A stretch of DNA of 64,000 nucleotides from Stakelama portus (GCF_003171655.1 NZ_QFZL01000001.1:744001-808000); one strand, 5' to 3'; counted from the stretch's first letter, positions 10,032 to 19,540 are shown. Numbers and translations are program-made. The notes: a model not told the origin generated them from the letters alone.

Positions 10032-10733
10032 ATGATCCGCACCGTCGCGCAGACGGGATCGACCAATGCCGATCTGATCGATCTTGCGCGCGCGGGCGCG
10101 CAAGAGGGGCTGTGGCTGCGCGCCGAGCGGCAGACGGGCGGGCGCGGTCGCCAGGGCAGGGCGTGGGTTTCGCCCGAGGGAAACCTCTATGCCAGCACGA
10201 TCGTTCGGCTGCGCGCTTCCGATCCGCCCCCGGCGACGCTGGCACTGGTGGCCGCGGTCGCACTGGAAGAAGCGGTGCGGATATGGCTTCCCGACGCGCC
10301 GATTCTGCTCAAATGGCCCAATGACCTGCTGATTGCGGGCGCGAAACTGTCGGGCATATTGCTCGAGCGCGTCGATACTGCCGTGGTCATCGGCATCGGC
10401 GTCAATATCGCACATCATCCGACCGATATCGAACGTTCGGCGACCAGCCTGTCCGCGCAGGGCGCCGCGCCCGCGCCCGGCCTGTTTCTCGAAACGCTTG
10501 CCGACACCTTTTCCCGCTGGCTCACGCGCTGGCGCGGCGAGGGGATCGGGGCGATCCGCGACCGCTGGACCGCACGCGCGCATCCGGAGGGGACGGCGTT
10601 GCAGGCGCGGCTGGGCGACGGAGTCGTCATCGACGGGCTTTATGCCGGGCTGAATGGCGACGGTGCGCTCATCCTGCGCTTGGCCGATGGCACCCGCCAT
10701 GTCATTCACGCGGGCGACGTGTTCCTGATCTGA
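10032..10733 (+). CDS. birA: Biotin--[acetyl-CoA-carboxylase] ligase
   Basis: This enzyme makes biotinyl-AMP and attaches biotin to the carrier protein of acetyl-CoA carboxylase. The 233 residues match the catalytic and C-terminal domains only: QTGSTNADLIDLA near the start, the biotin/ATP loop GGRGRQGRAWVSPEGNLYAS, and LKWPNDLLI. There is no N-terminal helix-turn-helix, so it is a monofunctional ligase and not the E. coli type ligase-repressor. It sits 6 bp after nuoN and 12 bp before coaX, the usual alphaproteobacterial arrangement. Confidence 0.94.
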   Translation: MIRTVAQTGSTNADLIDLARAGAQEGLWLRAERQTGGRGRQGRAWVSPEGNLYASTIVRLRASDPPPATLALVAAVALEEAVRIWLPDAPILLKWPNDLLIAGAKLSGILLERVDTAVVIGIGVNIAHHPTDIERSATSLSAQGAAPAPGLFLETLADTFSRWLTRWRGEGIGAIRDRWTARAHPEGTALQARLGDGVVIDGLYAGLNGDGALILRLADGTRHVIHAGDVFLI

Positions 10734-10745
10734 AGGATCCTATCC

Positions 10746-11531
10746 ATGCTGCTCGCTATCGATGCCGGCAACACCAATATTGTTTTCGCGCTGATCGAGG
10801 ACGGCGAGATCCGCACCCGCTGGCGCATCGCGACCGATCCGCGCCGTACCGCCGACGAATATGCCGTGTGGCTGAACCAGCTGCTTCAGCTTGAAGGCTA
10901 TGACCGTACCGCCGTCAGCGCAGTGATCGTCTCGACCGTGGTGCCGCGCGCGCTCCACAATCTGGAAGTGCTGAGCAATAAATATTTCGGCGTCGATGCC
11001 GTGATCGCGGGGCAGGGCGATGCGCAATGGGGCTTTGCGCTGGACGTCGAAGAACCGCAGAGCCTGGGCGCGGACCGCGCCGTCAGCATGATCGCCGCGC
11101 ATCAGGCGCATCCGGGCGATGTGATCCTGATCGATTTCGGCACGGCGACGACATTCGATGTGATCGATTATCGCGGTGCGTATAAGGGCGGGATCATCGC
11201 GCCGGGCATCAACCTGTCGCTTGACGCTCTGGTCAATGCGGCGGCCAAGCTGCCGCGTATTGCGATTACTGCGCCCGCAAGCGGTAGCGTGATCGGTCGC
11301 AACACCGTCGATCAGATGAATATCGGCATTTATTGGGGCTATATCGCGATGATCGAGGGGCTGGTCACTCGCATCCGCGAAGAGATTGGCCGCCCGGCGC
11401 GCGTCGTGGCGACCGGCGGGCTCGCCGTCCTGTTCGAACAACATACCGATGTGTTCGACGTGGTTGAGTCGGACCTGACGATCCAGGGGCTCGGCATTCT
11501 GTGGGAACGCTCGCAACGCGCCCGGCATTGA
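10746..11531 (+). CDS. coaX: Type III pantothenate kinase
   Basis: CoaX catalyses the first step of coenzyme A synthesis, phosphorylating pantothenate, and belongs to the ASKHA fold class. The N-terminal phosphate loop IDAGNTN (from residue 5), the central [12 protein letters not shown] and [10 protein letters not shown] (pantothenate/ATP site), and [11 protein letters not shown] are all present. The 261-residue length is typical. It is co-directional with birA, 12 bp downstream, and is followed by a 109-bp spacer before rnj. Confidence 0.95.
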   Translation: MLLAIDAGNTNIVFALIEDGEIRTRWRIATDPRRTADEYAVWLNQLLQLEGYDRTAVSAVIVSTVVPRALHNLEVLSNKYFGVDAVIAGQGDAQWGFALDVEEPQSLGADRAVSMIAAHQAHPGDVILIDFGTATTFDVIDYRGAYKGGIIAPGINLSLDALVNAAAKLPRIAITAPASGSVIGRNTVDQMNIGIYWGYIAMIEGLVTRIREEIGRPARVVATGGLAVLFEQHTDVFDVVESDLTIQGLGILWERSQRARH

Positions 11532-11640
11532 GCGCCGCAGACGCAGGCGGGTTGCGCGCGCGCCGAGAAAGGTGCACCCAACACGCTCTTTTTTCGCCGG
11601 TTGTCCTCTATCCGGCGTCTGATCCAGCGATAGGAAATCA

Positions 11641-13284
11641 GTGACCCCCGGTAAGGAACTTCTCTTCGTCGCGCTCGGCGGTTCGGGCGAGATCGGCATG
11701 AACGTCAATCTCTATGGCACGCAGGGCAAATGGGTGATGGTCGATTGCGGCATCACGTTCGGGGATGCCGGCTATCCGGGCATCGATGTGATCCTGCCCG
11801 ATCTGCAGTTTATCGAGGAACGGCTCGACGATCTGGTCGGTATCGTGCTGACCCATGGGCATGAGGATCATATCGGGGCGTTGCCCTATCTCGCGCTCGA
11901 TCTGGGGGTGCCGCTTTATGCCACGCCGTTCACTGCGGGGCTGATTCAGGGCAAGCTCGACGAGGAAGGCATTTCCGACCGCGTCGAACTCAACATCATC
12001 GAAAACGAAGGCAGTTTCCGGGTCGGCCCGTTCGGCTTTCGCTATGTCCCGCTCGCCCATTCGATTCCCGAAGGCAATGCAGTGCTGATCGATACGCCCT
12101 ATGGGCGGATCTTTCACACCGGCGACTGGAAGCTGGACGAAGAGCCGCTGCTCGGATCGCCGTCGACGGCGGAAGAGCTGAAGGCGATCGGCGATCAGGG
12201 CGTGCTGGCACTGGTGTGCGACAGCACCAATGTCTTCAACGAACAGGCATCGGGTTCGGAAGCCGCGGTTCGCAAGGGACTGGACGAAGTGATTGCGGGC
12301 GAGAAGGGGCGGGTGCTCGTCACCACCTTTGCTTCCAACGCCGCGCGATTGCAGACGCTGGGCGAAGTCGCGCGCGATACCGGGCGCAAGCTGTGCGTCG
12401 CGGGGCGTTCGCTCGACCGCATCCTGCGCGTGGCCAAGGCGACGGGTTATCTGCGCGATTTTCCCGAAACGATCGATTTCGAAACCGCGATGACGCTGCC
12501 GCCCGGCCGGGTGATGATCGTTGCGACCGGCGGGCAGGGGGAGCCGCGCGCGGCGCTTTCGCGGATTGCCGACGGCACCCATCCGATCAAGCTCGACAAG
12601 AATGACCTCGTCGTCTTTTCGTCGAAGCAGATTCCCGGCAACGAACTCGCCATCGGGCGGATCATGAATGTGCTGGCGCATCGCGGCGTGCGGCTGATCA
12701 CCGACCGGCAGGCCTTCGTCCATGTTTCGGGGCATCCGGGTCGCCCCGAACTGGCCGAAATGTATGGCTGGATCCGGCCCAAATATCTGCTGCCGGTGCA
12801 TGGCGAAGTGCGCCATATGATCGAACAGGCGCGGTTCGGCGTCGATCGGGGCATTTCCGGCGCTATTTTCCAGGTGAATGGCGAGCTGGTGCGGCTTGCA
12901 CCCGGCACTCCCGAAGTGATCGATCATGTTCCGGTCGGGCGGCTGGTGCTCGACGGTGATGTGATCCTGCCCGCCGATGGCGGCACGATCAACGAACGGC
13001 GCAAGCTGGCGCTCAACGGCCAGATTTCGGTCGCGGTCGCGCTGACGTCGAATGGCGCGATGCTGGGCGTGCCGCAAATCCGGCTTCAGGGCGTGCCGGT
13101 GGAGGAAGAACGCGAATCCTTCCTTCAGGATGCCGCCGCCGCCGCCACCGAAGTGTTGCGCGATCGCAAGCGCGGAGGCGATATCGAGGATCTGCGCGAA
13201 AAGCTGCGGCTTGCCGTGCGGCGGACCGCGACGCGCTGGACCGGCAAGAAGCCGGTTGTCGATGTACTGATTGTGGAGGGTTGA
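11641..13284 (+). CDS. rnj: Ribonuclease J
   Basis: RNase J is a metallo-beta-lactamase/beta-CASP nuclease with 5'-3' exonuclease and endonuclease activity, used in mRNA turnover and rRNA maturation. The zinc motif is intact (His72, His74, Asp76, His77 in THGHEDHIG). Further metal ligands are expected in PLAHSIPEG and HTGDWKLD, and the C-terminal beta-CASP signature is seen in VHVSGHPGRPE and LLPVHGE. The 547 residues match alphaproteobacterial RNase J. The start is GTG with AGGAAA about 8 bp upstream. DUF1467 follows within 3 bp. Confidence 0.95.
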   Translation: MTPGKELLFVALGGSGEIGMNVNLYGTQGKWVMVDCGITFGDAGYPGIDVILPDLQFIEERLDDLVGIVLTHGHEDHIGALPYLALDLGVPLYATPFTAGLIQGKLDEEGISDRVELNIIENEGSFRVGPFGFRYVPLAHSIPEGNAVLIDTPYGRIFHTGDWKLDEEPLLGSPSTAEELKAIGDQGVLALVCDSTNVFNEQASGSEAAVRKGLDEVIAGEKGRVLVTTFASNAARLQTLGEVARDTGRKLCVAGRSLDRILRVAKATGYLRDFPETIDFETAMTLPPGRVMIVATGGQGEPRAALSRIADGTHPIKLDKNDLVVFSSKQIPGNELAIGRIMNVLAHRGVRLITDRQAFVHVSGHPGRPELAEMYGWIRPKYLLPVHGEVRHMIEQARFGVDRGISGAIFQVNGELVRLAPGTPEVIDHVPVGRLVLDGDVILPADGGTINERRKLALNGQISVAVALTSNGAMLGVPQIRLQGVPVEEERESFLQDAAAAATEVLRDRKRGGDIEDLREKLRLAVRRTATRWTGKKPVVDVLIVEG

Positions 13285-13287
13285 TCC

Positions 13288-13551
13288 ATGGGCCTGCCGT
13301 CAATGCTGGCCATCTATTTCCTTTTCTGGGTGTTCTCGGTGTTTATCGTGCTGCCCTTTGGCGTGAAGACCAGCGCCGAGGTGGGAGAGCCGGTGCAGCC
13401 GGGCCATGCCGAAAGCGCGCCGCACAAATTCAGCCTGCCGAAAACCCTGCTGCGCGGCACGATCCTGGCGACGGTCATGTTCGCGCTGTTCGGGCTCAAT
13501 TACATTTATGGCTGGGTGACGCCCGAAATGCTCGACTGGACACAGTGGTAG
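13288..13551 (+). CDS. DUF1467 family small membrane protein
   Basis: An 87-residue protein with two transmembrane helices (about residues 5-24 and 53-75) and a short polar loop containing the conserved-looking LPFGVKTSAEVGEPVQPGHAESAP. It matches the DUF1467 family, whose function is unknown. It directly follows rnj and is the last gene of the rightward cluster; the position downstream of RNase J is recurrent in alphaproteobacteria. The stop TAG begins a strong hairpin. Confidence 0.85.
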   Translation: MGLPSMLAIYFLFWVFSVFIVLPFGVKTSAEVGEPVQPGHAESAPHKFSLPKTLLRGTILATVMFALFGLNYIYGWVTPEMLDWTQW

Positions 13552-13574
13552 GCTGCGCGATCAGGCGCGCAGCC
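13551..13574. terminator. Hairpin between convergent genes
   Basis: A perfect 9-bp stem (GGCTGCGCG at 13551-13559 with CGCGCAGCC at 13566-13574) encloses a 6-nt loop. It overlaps the stop codons of both convergent genes, and the minus-strand TGA lies partly in the loop. No T-tract follows on either strand, so it is a terminator-like structure and not a canonical intrinsic terminator. Confidence 0.5.
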
Positions 13575-15909
13575 GCTCGATCGCCTGCGCCAGCGCGACA
13601 TAGAGCTTACCCATATCGCTCGACAGCAGCGTGACGCCCAGCGGCGAACCTTCGCGCAGCGAAAGGATCTGGCGCAGCATCGCTTCGAAATCGTGGATGT
13701 AGCGATTGACGTTGTCGCGGAAATCCTCGTCCTCGCCATACAGATCGGCGATCGCCTTGCTTTGCGTCGTGTCGAGCAGCCGCACCGCGCGTCGCGTGAA
13801 AACGCCGCGATCGCCCTTCAGATAGGCGGTCCAGGCGCTGTCCGACACATCCTGCGAGAAGCATTTGGTGATGTCGATCGACGCCGAGTTCATCGCTTCG
13901 ATCAGCAGTGAGACGCGGCGGGCAAAACCATCGCTGTCGGCCTTTTCGCGCTCGGTGCGTGCTTCCTCGATGCGATGTTCCACCGATGCCGTGGTTTCGG
14001 CGAGCGACAGCATTTGTTGCGTCAGCCGCTCGGACGCGCGCGTGGCGGCGCCGACGGCCGCTTCGGTGGTTTCGGCAAGCTCGCCCAGCTGGCGGCGCAC
14101 CGAGGCATCCATCGCGCGGCGCAGCGCGTCGGTGCCTGCGGTTTCGAGCGCGCGGGTCGCTTCGGGTACGATGCCGTGCAGTGCCTCGCGCGCCTTGTCG
14201 GCGGCGGCAGCGGCGGTTTCGCGCACCCGGATCAGCGCATCGACCAGCTGCGGCGCGGCATCCTCGGCAAAACGCTGAGTCGTACCGATCGCCTGATCGA
14301 CAATGGTTTCGAGCGATTCGGCCTTGGTCCGACCGTCCTCGAGCGTTTCGAGCAAAGCCTGTGATGTGCGCTGGAGCGTGTCGCGCTGTTGCGACACGAC
14401 ATCGGCGATCGCTTCGATAGCGTCATGCGTGCTTTCGGCGGCAGTGACGAGCGCAAGCAGCTCGGGCTTGCTTTCGGAAACTGCCTTGCGGCTCGCGACG
14501 ATGCGCGCGTCGAGCCGGTCGAGCGCAGCAGGCAGCGTTTCGTCCATCTCGCGTGCGGAGGCGTCGAGCGCAGTGAGCAGCTCTTCGGCGGTATTGATGA
14601 CGCCGCGCGCGGTCGCATCGCCCGCATGCATCGCTTCGGTCATCGCGCCGACCGATCCGCTGAGCGCGCTGATCGAAGCGGCAAGCGCCTGTGCGCGCTC
14701 CATGCCGCCGGCATGCATCGCCGCGATTTCGCTGTCGATCGTGGAAACATGGCCGGAAAGCGATGCGAAGATCGCATCGCCGCGCCCCTGTTCCTCGCCG
14801 AGCCGCAGCGAGATGCGTTCGACTGCCTCCTCGATCGTTGCGATCCGTTTACCGAGCGTCTCGACGCTGTCGCGCCCCGCCTTGTCGAGCGCGGCCTGGT
14901 TGGCGTTGAGCATGGCAAGGATCGCTTCGCCCTGCGCGGCAATGCCCTTGCGCGCTTCGTCCACGGCCTGCGCCGCGCGATCGAGTACCGCGTCGACGGC
15001 GGACGACATTTCGCCGGTAACCGATTCGAGCCGCTCGCCTGCCTTTTCGCTCGTCGCCTCCATATTCGCCAGATGCGATGCCAGCCGTTCGGCGGCCCCT
15101 CCGGCAATCCTGTCGGCTTCGCGGCCGCGGTCACTGAGCGCGGCAAGCTGGACGTCGAGCGCAGCGGCGCGCTGGCTCGCGGTCAGCCCGGCTTCCTCGA
15201 TCCGACCGGTCAGATCGCGCATTTCCTCCTGTGCCTGGGGCAGGGCAGTGAGGACGGTGGTCACCTTCGCTTCGGCGCTGGCCACTGCCTCGCCCAGGTT
15301 CGTCGAACTCGTGTCGATCGCCTGGGCATGTTCGCCGATGCGATCGGCCGTGGTGCGCAGGCGCGCGGTGGCGTGGTCGCCCATGTCCATCAGCAAATTG
15401 GTCTGTTCGGCCAGCGCCTGGCGATTGTCCTCGATCTTGCGCGAGAGGGTGGCGACCATCCGTTCGAGCGCTGCCGCCTCGGCGCGCATCGATCGCGCGG
15501 TCGCGCCCCAGCGGCGCGCTTCGGCGGTGCTCGATCGCAGCGTCAGCAGATAGAAGATACCGATCAGCGCCGGTGGAACGCACAGCGCGGCGATGAACTG
15601 AATGAGGGCAAGCGGCGCCATGCCCGTTTGCAGCGCTTCGCGCGATGCCCAGAGCGCGCCACCGAACCAGCCCAAAATGGCAAGGATCGCAAGCGTGGGA
15701 AGCAGCCAGCTGCGGCGCAGCGGCGTCGGCTCCTCTTCGCTTTCCTCCTGATATTCCACGATTTCCGCTTCCGCGCTGTCACCGGTTTCGGCGGCAATAT
15801 CCATATCGTCCGCCGAGGAGCCATCCCCGGCAGCATCGGACAGCAACAGCTCTTCGCTGCCTTCAACCTGCATATCGGGCAGGTGCTTCGCCTGTTTCGC
15901 GCGTGCCAT
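13561..15909 (-). CDS. Two-helix membrane protein with very long coiled-coil/apolipoprotein-like region
   Basis: The 782-residue protein has three parts. First is an acidic cytoplasmic-type N-terminus (~residues 1-68). Second are two close transmembrane helices (~69-90 and ~98-122). Third is about 500 residues of heptad-like Ala/Glu/Arg-rich helix, followed by a compact C-terminal domain (~655-782) that includes ITKCFSQDVSDSAWTAYLKGDRG. It resembles an MCP-like or apolipoprotein-like scaffold but has no recognisable signalling tip or enzyme motif. It is divergent from the Hpt-like gene, 81 bp away. The function is unknown; envelope organisation or polarity are possibilities only. Confidence 0.85.
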   Translation of the reverse strand: MARAKQAKHLPDMQVEGSEELLLSDAAGDGSSADDMDIAAETGDSAEAEIVEYQEESEEEPTPLRRSWLLPTLAILAILGWFGGALWASREALQTGMAPLALIQFIAALCVPPALIGIFYLLTLRSSTAEARRWGATARSMRAEAAALERMVATLSRKIEDNRQALAEQTNLLMDMGDHATARLRTTADRIGEHAQAIDTSSTNLGEAVASAEAKVTTVLTALPQAQEEMRDLTGRIEEAGLTASQRAAALDVQLAALSDRGREADRIAGGAAERLASHLANMEATSEKAGERLESVTGEMSSAVDAVLDRAAQAVDEARKGIAAQGEAILAMLNANQAALDKAGRDSVETLGKRIATIEEAVERISLRLGEEQGRGDAIFASLSGHVSTIDSEIAAMHAGGMERAQALAASISALSGSVGAMTEAMHAGDATARGVINTAEELLTALDASAREMDETLPAALDRLDARIVASRKAVSESKPELLALVTAAESTHDAIEAIADVVSQQRDTLQRTSQALLETLEDGRTKAESLETIVDQAIGTTQRFAEDAAPQLVDALIRVRETAAAAADKAREALHGIVPEATRALETAGTDALRRAMDASVRRQLGELAETTEAAVGAATRASERLTQQMLSLAETTASVEHRIEEARTEREKADSDGFARRVSLLIEAMNSASIDITKCFSQDVSDSAWTAYLKGDRGVFTRRAVRLLDTTQSKAIADLYGEDEDFRDNVNRYIHDFEAMLRQILSLREGSPLGVTLLSSDMGKLYVALAQAIERLRA

Positions 15910-15990
15910 GTCTCACATTTACCACGATTCGTCGCGGAACCAACAGCGTCGAAACAAAGCCTTAAGCAAGCGCGGCGTAGACCCGGCCCG

Positions 15991-16284
15991 ATGGCGTATG
16001 ATCCTGGTGCAATCGATGCGACGTTGGCGGCGGCAGTGGGCGATGAGCCTGCGCTGATCGCCGAACTGCGCGAGGCGTTTCTCGACGGTGCGAAGCGCAG
16101 CTTTGCAACGTTGCGCACTGCCGAAAGCGGCGATGTCTGGATTGCAGCTGCGTTGCGGCTCAAGGGACTTGCGGCGAGCTTTGGCGCGGTGCGGCTGATG
16201 GCGCTCGCCGGAGAAGCCGCCGAAGGTCAGCCGCGCGACGCCGCGATCCTGAGAAAGATCGGCCGCGCGATCGAGCGGCTCTGA
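15991..16284 (+). CDS. Hpt-like four-helix protein lacking the phosphoacceptor histidine
   Basis: The 97-residue product begins MAYDPGAIDATLAAAVGD and fits one histidine-phosphotransfer (Hpt) domain. The diagnostic motif normally reads AHxLKG followed by a small-residue helix. Here it is ALRLKGLAASFGA, so the phosphorylatable histidine is replaced by leucine. The fold may remain and serve as a pseudo-Hpt docking partner. The ATG at 15991 is the first in frame. It is divergent from the coiled-coil membrane protein and shares its 81-bp promoter region. Confidence 0.75.
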   Translation: MAYDPGAIDATLAAAVGDEPALIAELREAFLDGAKRSFATLRTAESGDVWIAAALRLKGLAASFGAVRLMALAGEAAEGQPRDAAILRKIGRAIERL

Positions 16285-16316
16285 CGCTGTTTTCCTGATC
16301 GGACGAGTGCCGGTGA

Positions 16317-16347
16317 GCGATGCGAAGCGCAGGACGCTCCGCATCGC
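16317..16347. terminator. Hairpin between convergent Hpt-like and GDSL genes
   Basis: A 13-bp stem with one mismatch (GCGATGCGAAGCG, 16317-16329, with CGCTCCGCATCGC, 16335-16347) and a 5-nt loop lies in the 71-bp convergent gap. It probably ends transcription from one or both sides, but no T-tract is present. Confidence 0.5.
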
Positions 16348-16355
16348 CCGATGGC

Positions 16356-18125
16356 TCAGAATTTCAGGCTGATCCCGGCATGCGCGGTGATCGCCGTTTC
16401 ATCGCCCCGGAACAATTCGCCGCTGGCTCCGCCCTGAAGCGACAAATTGGGTCCGAGTTTCCCGGCGACCGTGAAGCCATAGCTCATATAGTCGCTGTCG
16501 GCGGTGTGGACCGGCACTGTCCAGGAGATAGGCGCGCCCGATGGCGTCATGGTGAAGCTGCGCGGATCGTCATCGAAATCATGTTCATATGCCGCGCGGA
16601 TGTTCACCGATACCGGACCATCGCCGTCCGAACGTAGCGACAGGCCGACCCGTCCGGTCAGGCTTTCGATTTCCTGTTTGCCGAAACTGGCGCTGGTCGA
16701 TTGCGGCGACGCTTCGGTATAGCCGTCGACCGTTACCCGTTCCCAGTCGAGCCCGATTTCGGGACCGAATGCCATGCCCCCACCGCGCAGCAGCGTCGCG
16801 TCGAGCGCGGCGCCGATCGCAAGATAATCGGTGTCGGTGTCGCCGACATGGGTGCGGGTAACCGGGCCGATATGCACCACGCGGGTGATGTCGTTCAGCT
16901 TGCCCGTGCCATAGACGCCCGAAACGCTGATTCCGGCAAAGCCGATATCGGCATGCGCGATGCCGGTGACCGACCAGGCTTCGCTGTCATAGCTGCCCGA
17001 TCCGAGTTCGAAATCGCCCTTGCCCTGGCTGTAGCCGACGGCAAGCGCGGCGCCCGCATCGGGGCCGAAGCCGAAGGCGATGCCGAGATCGCCGATAAAG
17101 CCGCGCTCGGTGAGCCCGATCCGCTGAGTCGTGCCGTCATTGTCATAATAATGATAGCCGCCATTGGCGAACAGCCGCATGCCTTCGCCCATGCCGGTCA
17201 TCGCGCCATTTTCGGCAAGTCGCCGATGCGCGCGATAGCTTGCCTGTGTGGCATAGCCGAGCCCGGCGATCTGATCCGGCGCCATCACCAGACTGGCGAT
17301 CGCCTGACCCTGGACGCGCTGCATCTTGCCGGTCGGATGGACCGTATCGGCCAGCGCATGGGTCTCCGCCGCGTCGGGGGAGACGAGCGTGTCGCGCGTG
17401 CAGATCAGAGACGACACGGTACAGGCCGGATTGACGATATCGGTAATCCCGAAGGCGCCGGGATTCGCGATGACTTCGTTATAGAGCATGTCGGTATCGA
17501 AATAGAGCGCATTGACGTTTGCCGCCGCCAGCGCCGCCGCGTAATTCTGGTTATAGAATTGCAGGCCCGCCTGACCGCCGGTCTGAACCGACATGGTGAC
17601 GATGCGTCCGGCCCCGGCATCCTGAACCCGTCGGACCTGCGTGGCGAGTTCGCCGGCGGCAGTCGACAGGATCGTCGGATCGGTCCCGCCCAGCGCGCCG
17701 AAATAGAAGAAATCATTCCCGCCGCCCTGAATATAAACCAGGTCGCTGGCCGAGAAGCTGCCGCCTGCGGCGAGGAAATTGTCGATCTGCGTGGCGATCG
17801 GGATCGACAGGGCATTCGCCGCGGTCACGCGCGCGCCGCCCACGGCAAAGTTGGTGCCGCCCAAGCCATAGGCGGTCTTCAGATCAATGCCGAGCATCGC
17901 CGCGAATATTTCGGGCGATACCGGATCGGGGTTGGTCGTGAAGCTGCCGGCACCGGGTGGCAGTGTTCCGCCGGCGGCATAATAGCCGCCGTCCGAAAGG
18001 CTGTCGCCGAACACGATGATGCGATCGACACTGGTTTCTTCATGGTCCGCGCTGGATTGCGCAAGCGCGGGAGCGGACACGGTCGTCAGCAATGACGCCG
18101 CGCAAATACCGATAAGGCGTTTCAT
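16356..18125 (-). CDS. Autotransporter SGNH/GDSL-family esterase
   Basis: A predicted outer-membrane esterase or lipase of the EstA type. A signal peptide ends near ALA-Q (residue 22). GDSL block I is IIVFGDSLSDGGYY with Ser42 as nucleophile; GGGNDFFYFGA resembles the oxyanion block III, and DTVHPTGKMQ carries the catalytic Asp/His. Residues ~310-589 form an autotransporter beta-barrel ending in phenylalanine (ISLKF), as outer-membrane insertion requires. The gene stands alone, convergent with the Hpt-like gene. The 589-residue length is typical. Confidence 0.9.
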   Translation of the reverse strand: MKRLIGICAASLLTTVSAPALAQSSADHEETSVDRIIVFGDSLSDGGYYAAGGTLPPGAGSFTTNPDPVSPEIFAAMLGIDLKTAYGLGGTNFAVGGARVTAANALSIPIATQIDNFLAAGGSFSASDLVYIQGGGNDFFYFGALGGTDPTILSTAAGELATQVRRVQDAGAGRIVTMSVQTGGQAGLQFYNQNYAAALAAANVNALYFDTDMLYNEVIANPGAFGITDIVNPACTVSSLICTRDTLVSPDAAETHALADTVHPTGKMQRVQGQAIASLVMAPDQIAGLGYATQASYRAHRRLAENGAMTGMGEGMRLFANGGYHYYDNDGTTQRIGLTERGFIGDLGIAFGFGPDAGAALAVGYSQGKGDFELGSGSYDSEAWSVTGIAHADIGFAGISVSGVYGTGKLNDITRVVHIGPVTRTHVGDTDTDYLAIGAALDATLLRGGGMAFGPEIGLDWERVTVDGYTEASPQSTSASFGKQEIESLTGRVGLSLRSDGDGPVSVNIRAAYEHDFDDDPRSFTMTPSGAPISWTVPVHTADSDYMSYGFTVAGKLGPNLSLQGGASGELFRGDETAITAHAGISLKF

Positions 18126-18245
18126 CCTCTTCCTCCTATGATGGATCGGTCATTCTTGGCGGACCGATTCCTTGATCGAGGAGACAGGGAACTGATTATA
18201 CTGTCAAGTTTTCCAAACCGCAGATTCGAACGCGCGACTGGCGAC

Positions 18246-18280
18246 GCGCATCGCCGCGTTCTTCAGGCGCGGCGATGCGC
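18246..18280. terminator. Perfect 13-bp hairpin downstream of the VWA gene
   Basis: GCGCATCGCCGCG (18246-18258) pairs perfectly with CGCGGCGATGCGC (18268-18280) around a 9-nt loop. It lies 43 bp beyond the stop of the minus-strand VWA gene and upstream of the GDSL gene. A role in ending VWA transcription is likely, though no T-run is seen. The rest of the 197-bp gap shows only a TATAAT-like sequence on the minus strand (18195-18200) that could serve the GDSL promoter. Confidence 0.5.
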
Positions 18281-18322
18281 CCGGCATCCTGTTACGGAGG
18301 GGAGGCGGAGCTGACGTTACGG

Positions 18323-19501
18323 TCAGCGTTTGCGCGTCAGTTCGCGCATCGCATCGTCGAGGCCGTCGAGCGTCAGCGCATACATGCGCTCCTGCATCAG
18401 ATCGCGGATGATCCGAGTCGATTGCGAATAATTCCACTGCGCCTCCGGCAGCGGATTGAGCCACACCGTCGCGGGATAGGTATTGGTCACCCGGTCGAGC
18501 CAGACCGCGCCCGATTCCTCGTTGAAATGTTCGACCGACCCACCCGGATGGCTGATCTCATACGGGCTCATCGACGCATCGCCGACGAAGATCACCTTGT
18601 AATCATGCCCGAATTTGTGAAGCACGTCCCAGGTCGGCGTCCGTTCGGAAAAGCGGCGGCGATTGTCCTTCCACACGCCTTCGTAGAGGCAATTGTGGAA
18701 GTAGAAGAACTCCATATTCTTGAATTCGGCGGTCGCGGCGGAAAACAGCTCCTCGCAAAGCCGGACGAACGGATCCATCGACCCGCCGACATCGAGAAAC
18801 AGCAGCAGCTTGACTGCATTGTGCCGTTCGGGCCGCATATGGATGTCGAGCCAGCCCTGCCGCGCCGTGCCTTCGATCGTGGCGTCGAGGTCGAGTTCGT
18901 CGGCGGCCCCTTCGCGCGCGAAGCGGCGCAGGCGGCGCAGCGCGACCTTGATATTGCGGGTGCCGAGTTCGCGCGTGCTGTCGAGATTCCTGAACTCGCG
19001 CTTTTCCCAAACCTTGATCGCGCGCTTGTGCTTGCTTTCGCCGCCGATCCGCACCCCTTCGGGATTATAGCCCGAATGGCCATAGGGGGAGGTGCCGCCG
19101 GTGCCGATCCATTTATTGCCGCCCTGATGGCGTTCCTTCTGCTCCTCGAGCCGCTTTTTCAGCGTCTCCATGATCTCGTCCCAGTCGCCGAGCGACTTGA
19201 TCGCTTCCATCTCTTCGGGCGTCAGATATTTCTCGGCGACGGCACGCAGCCATTCCTCGGGCACTTCGGCGGGGTTTACGCCATAATTGGTGGCGATGCC
19301 CTTGAAGACCTTGGAAAAGACCTGATCGAAACGGTCGAGCAGCCCTTCGTCCTTCACGAAAGTGGCGCGGGCGAGATAGTAAAATGCCTCGGGCGTCTGT
19401 TCGATCACGTCGCGATCGAGCGCTTCGAGCAGGAGCAGATGCTCCTTCATGCTGGCGGGAATGCCGGCGGCGCGCAGCTCGTCGAGAAAATTGAGGAACA
19501 T
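18323..19501 (-). CDS. VWA domain protein, CoxE-like
   Basis: The 392-residue protein carries a von Willebrand A domain with the MIDAS sequence LLFLDVGGSMDPF near residue 230, of the CoxE-like type. Such proteins act with MoxR AAA+ ATPases as metal- or cofactor-insertion and assembly chaperones. I start it at the ATG at 19501 (MFLNFLDELRAAGI); an upstream TTG at 19537 would begin 2 bp from a MITE insertion and is unlikely. The probable partner ATPase is at 24121-24969 on the same strand, with about 4.6 kb in between. A MITE lies 39 bp upstream of the start codon. Confidence 0.88.
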   Translation of the reverse strand: MFLNFLDELRAAGIPASMKEHLLLLEALDRDVIEQTPEAFYYLARATFVKDEGLLDRFDQVFSKVFKGIATNYGVNPAEVPEEWLRAVAEKYLTPEEMEAIKSLGDWDEIMETLKKRLEEQKERHQGGNKWIGTGGTSPYGHSGYNPEGVRIGGESKHKRAIKVWEKREFRNLDSTRELGTRNIKVALRRLRRFAREGAADELDLDATIEGTARQGWLDIHMRPERHNAVKLLLFLDVGGSMDPFVRLCEELFSAATAEFKNMEFFYFHNCLYEGVWKDNRRRFSERTPTWDVLHKFGHDYKVIFVGDASMSPYEISHPGGSVEHFNEESGAVWLDRVTNTYPATVWLNPLPEAQWNYSQSTRIIRDLMQERMYALTLDGLDDAMRELTRKR

Positions 19502-19540
19502 GGCCGCCCTTCTGCCTGCGCGCGTGGCCAAGGGCAACTA

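Noticed and set aside
8454..10709. About 750-codon open frame antisense to nuoN/birA
   Set aside because: Crosses two confirmed genes; Arg/Gln/Asp-rich composition typical of antisense frames in high-GC DNA.
11532..11640. T-rich stretch with CGCCGG/CCGGCG arms between coaX and rnj as a terminator
   Set aside because: The T-run precedes the weak 6-bp stem on the coding strand and the loop is long, so it does not fit a terminator for coaX.
18186..18216. GGAAC (18188-18192) on the plus strand as another EcfG promoter
   Set aside because: The expected GTT at the -10 position is missing and no plus-strand gene follows.
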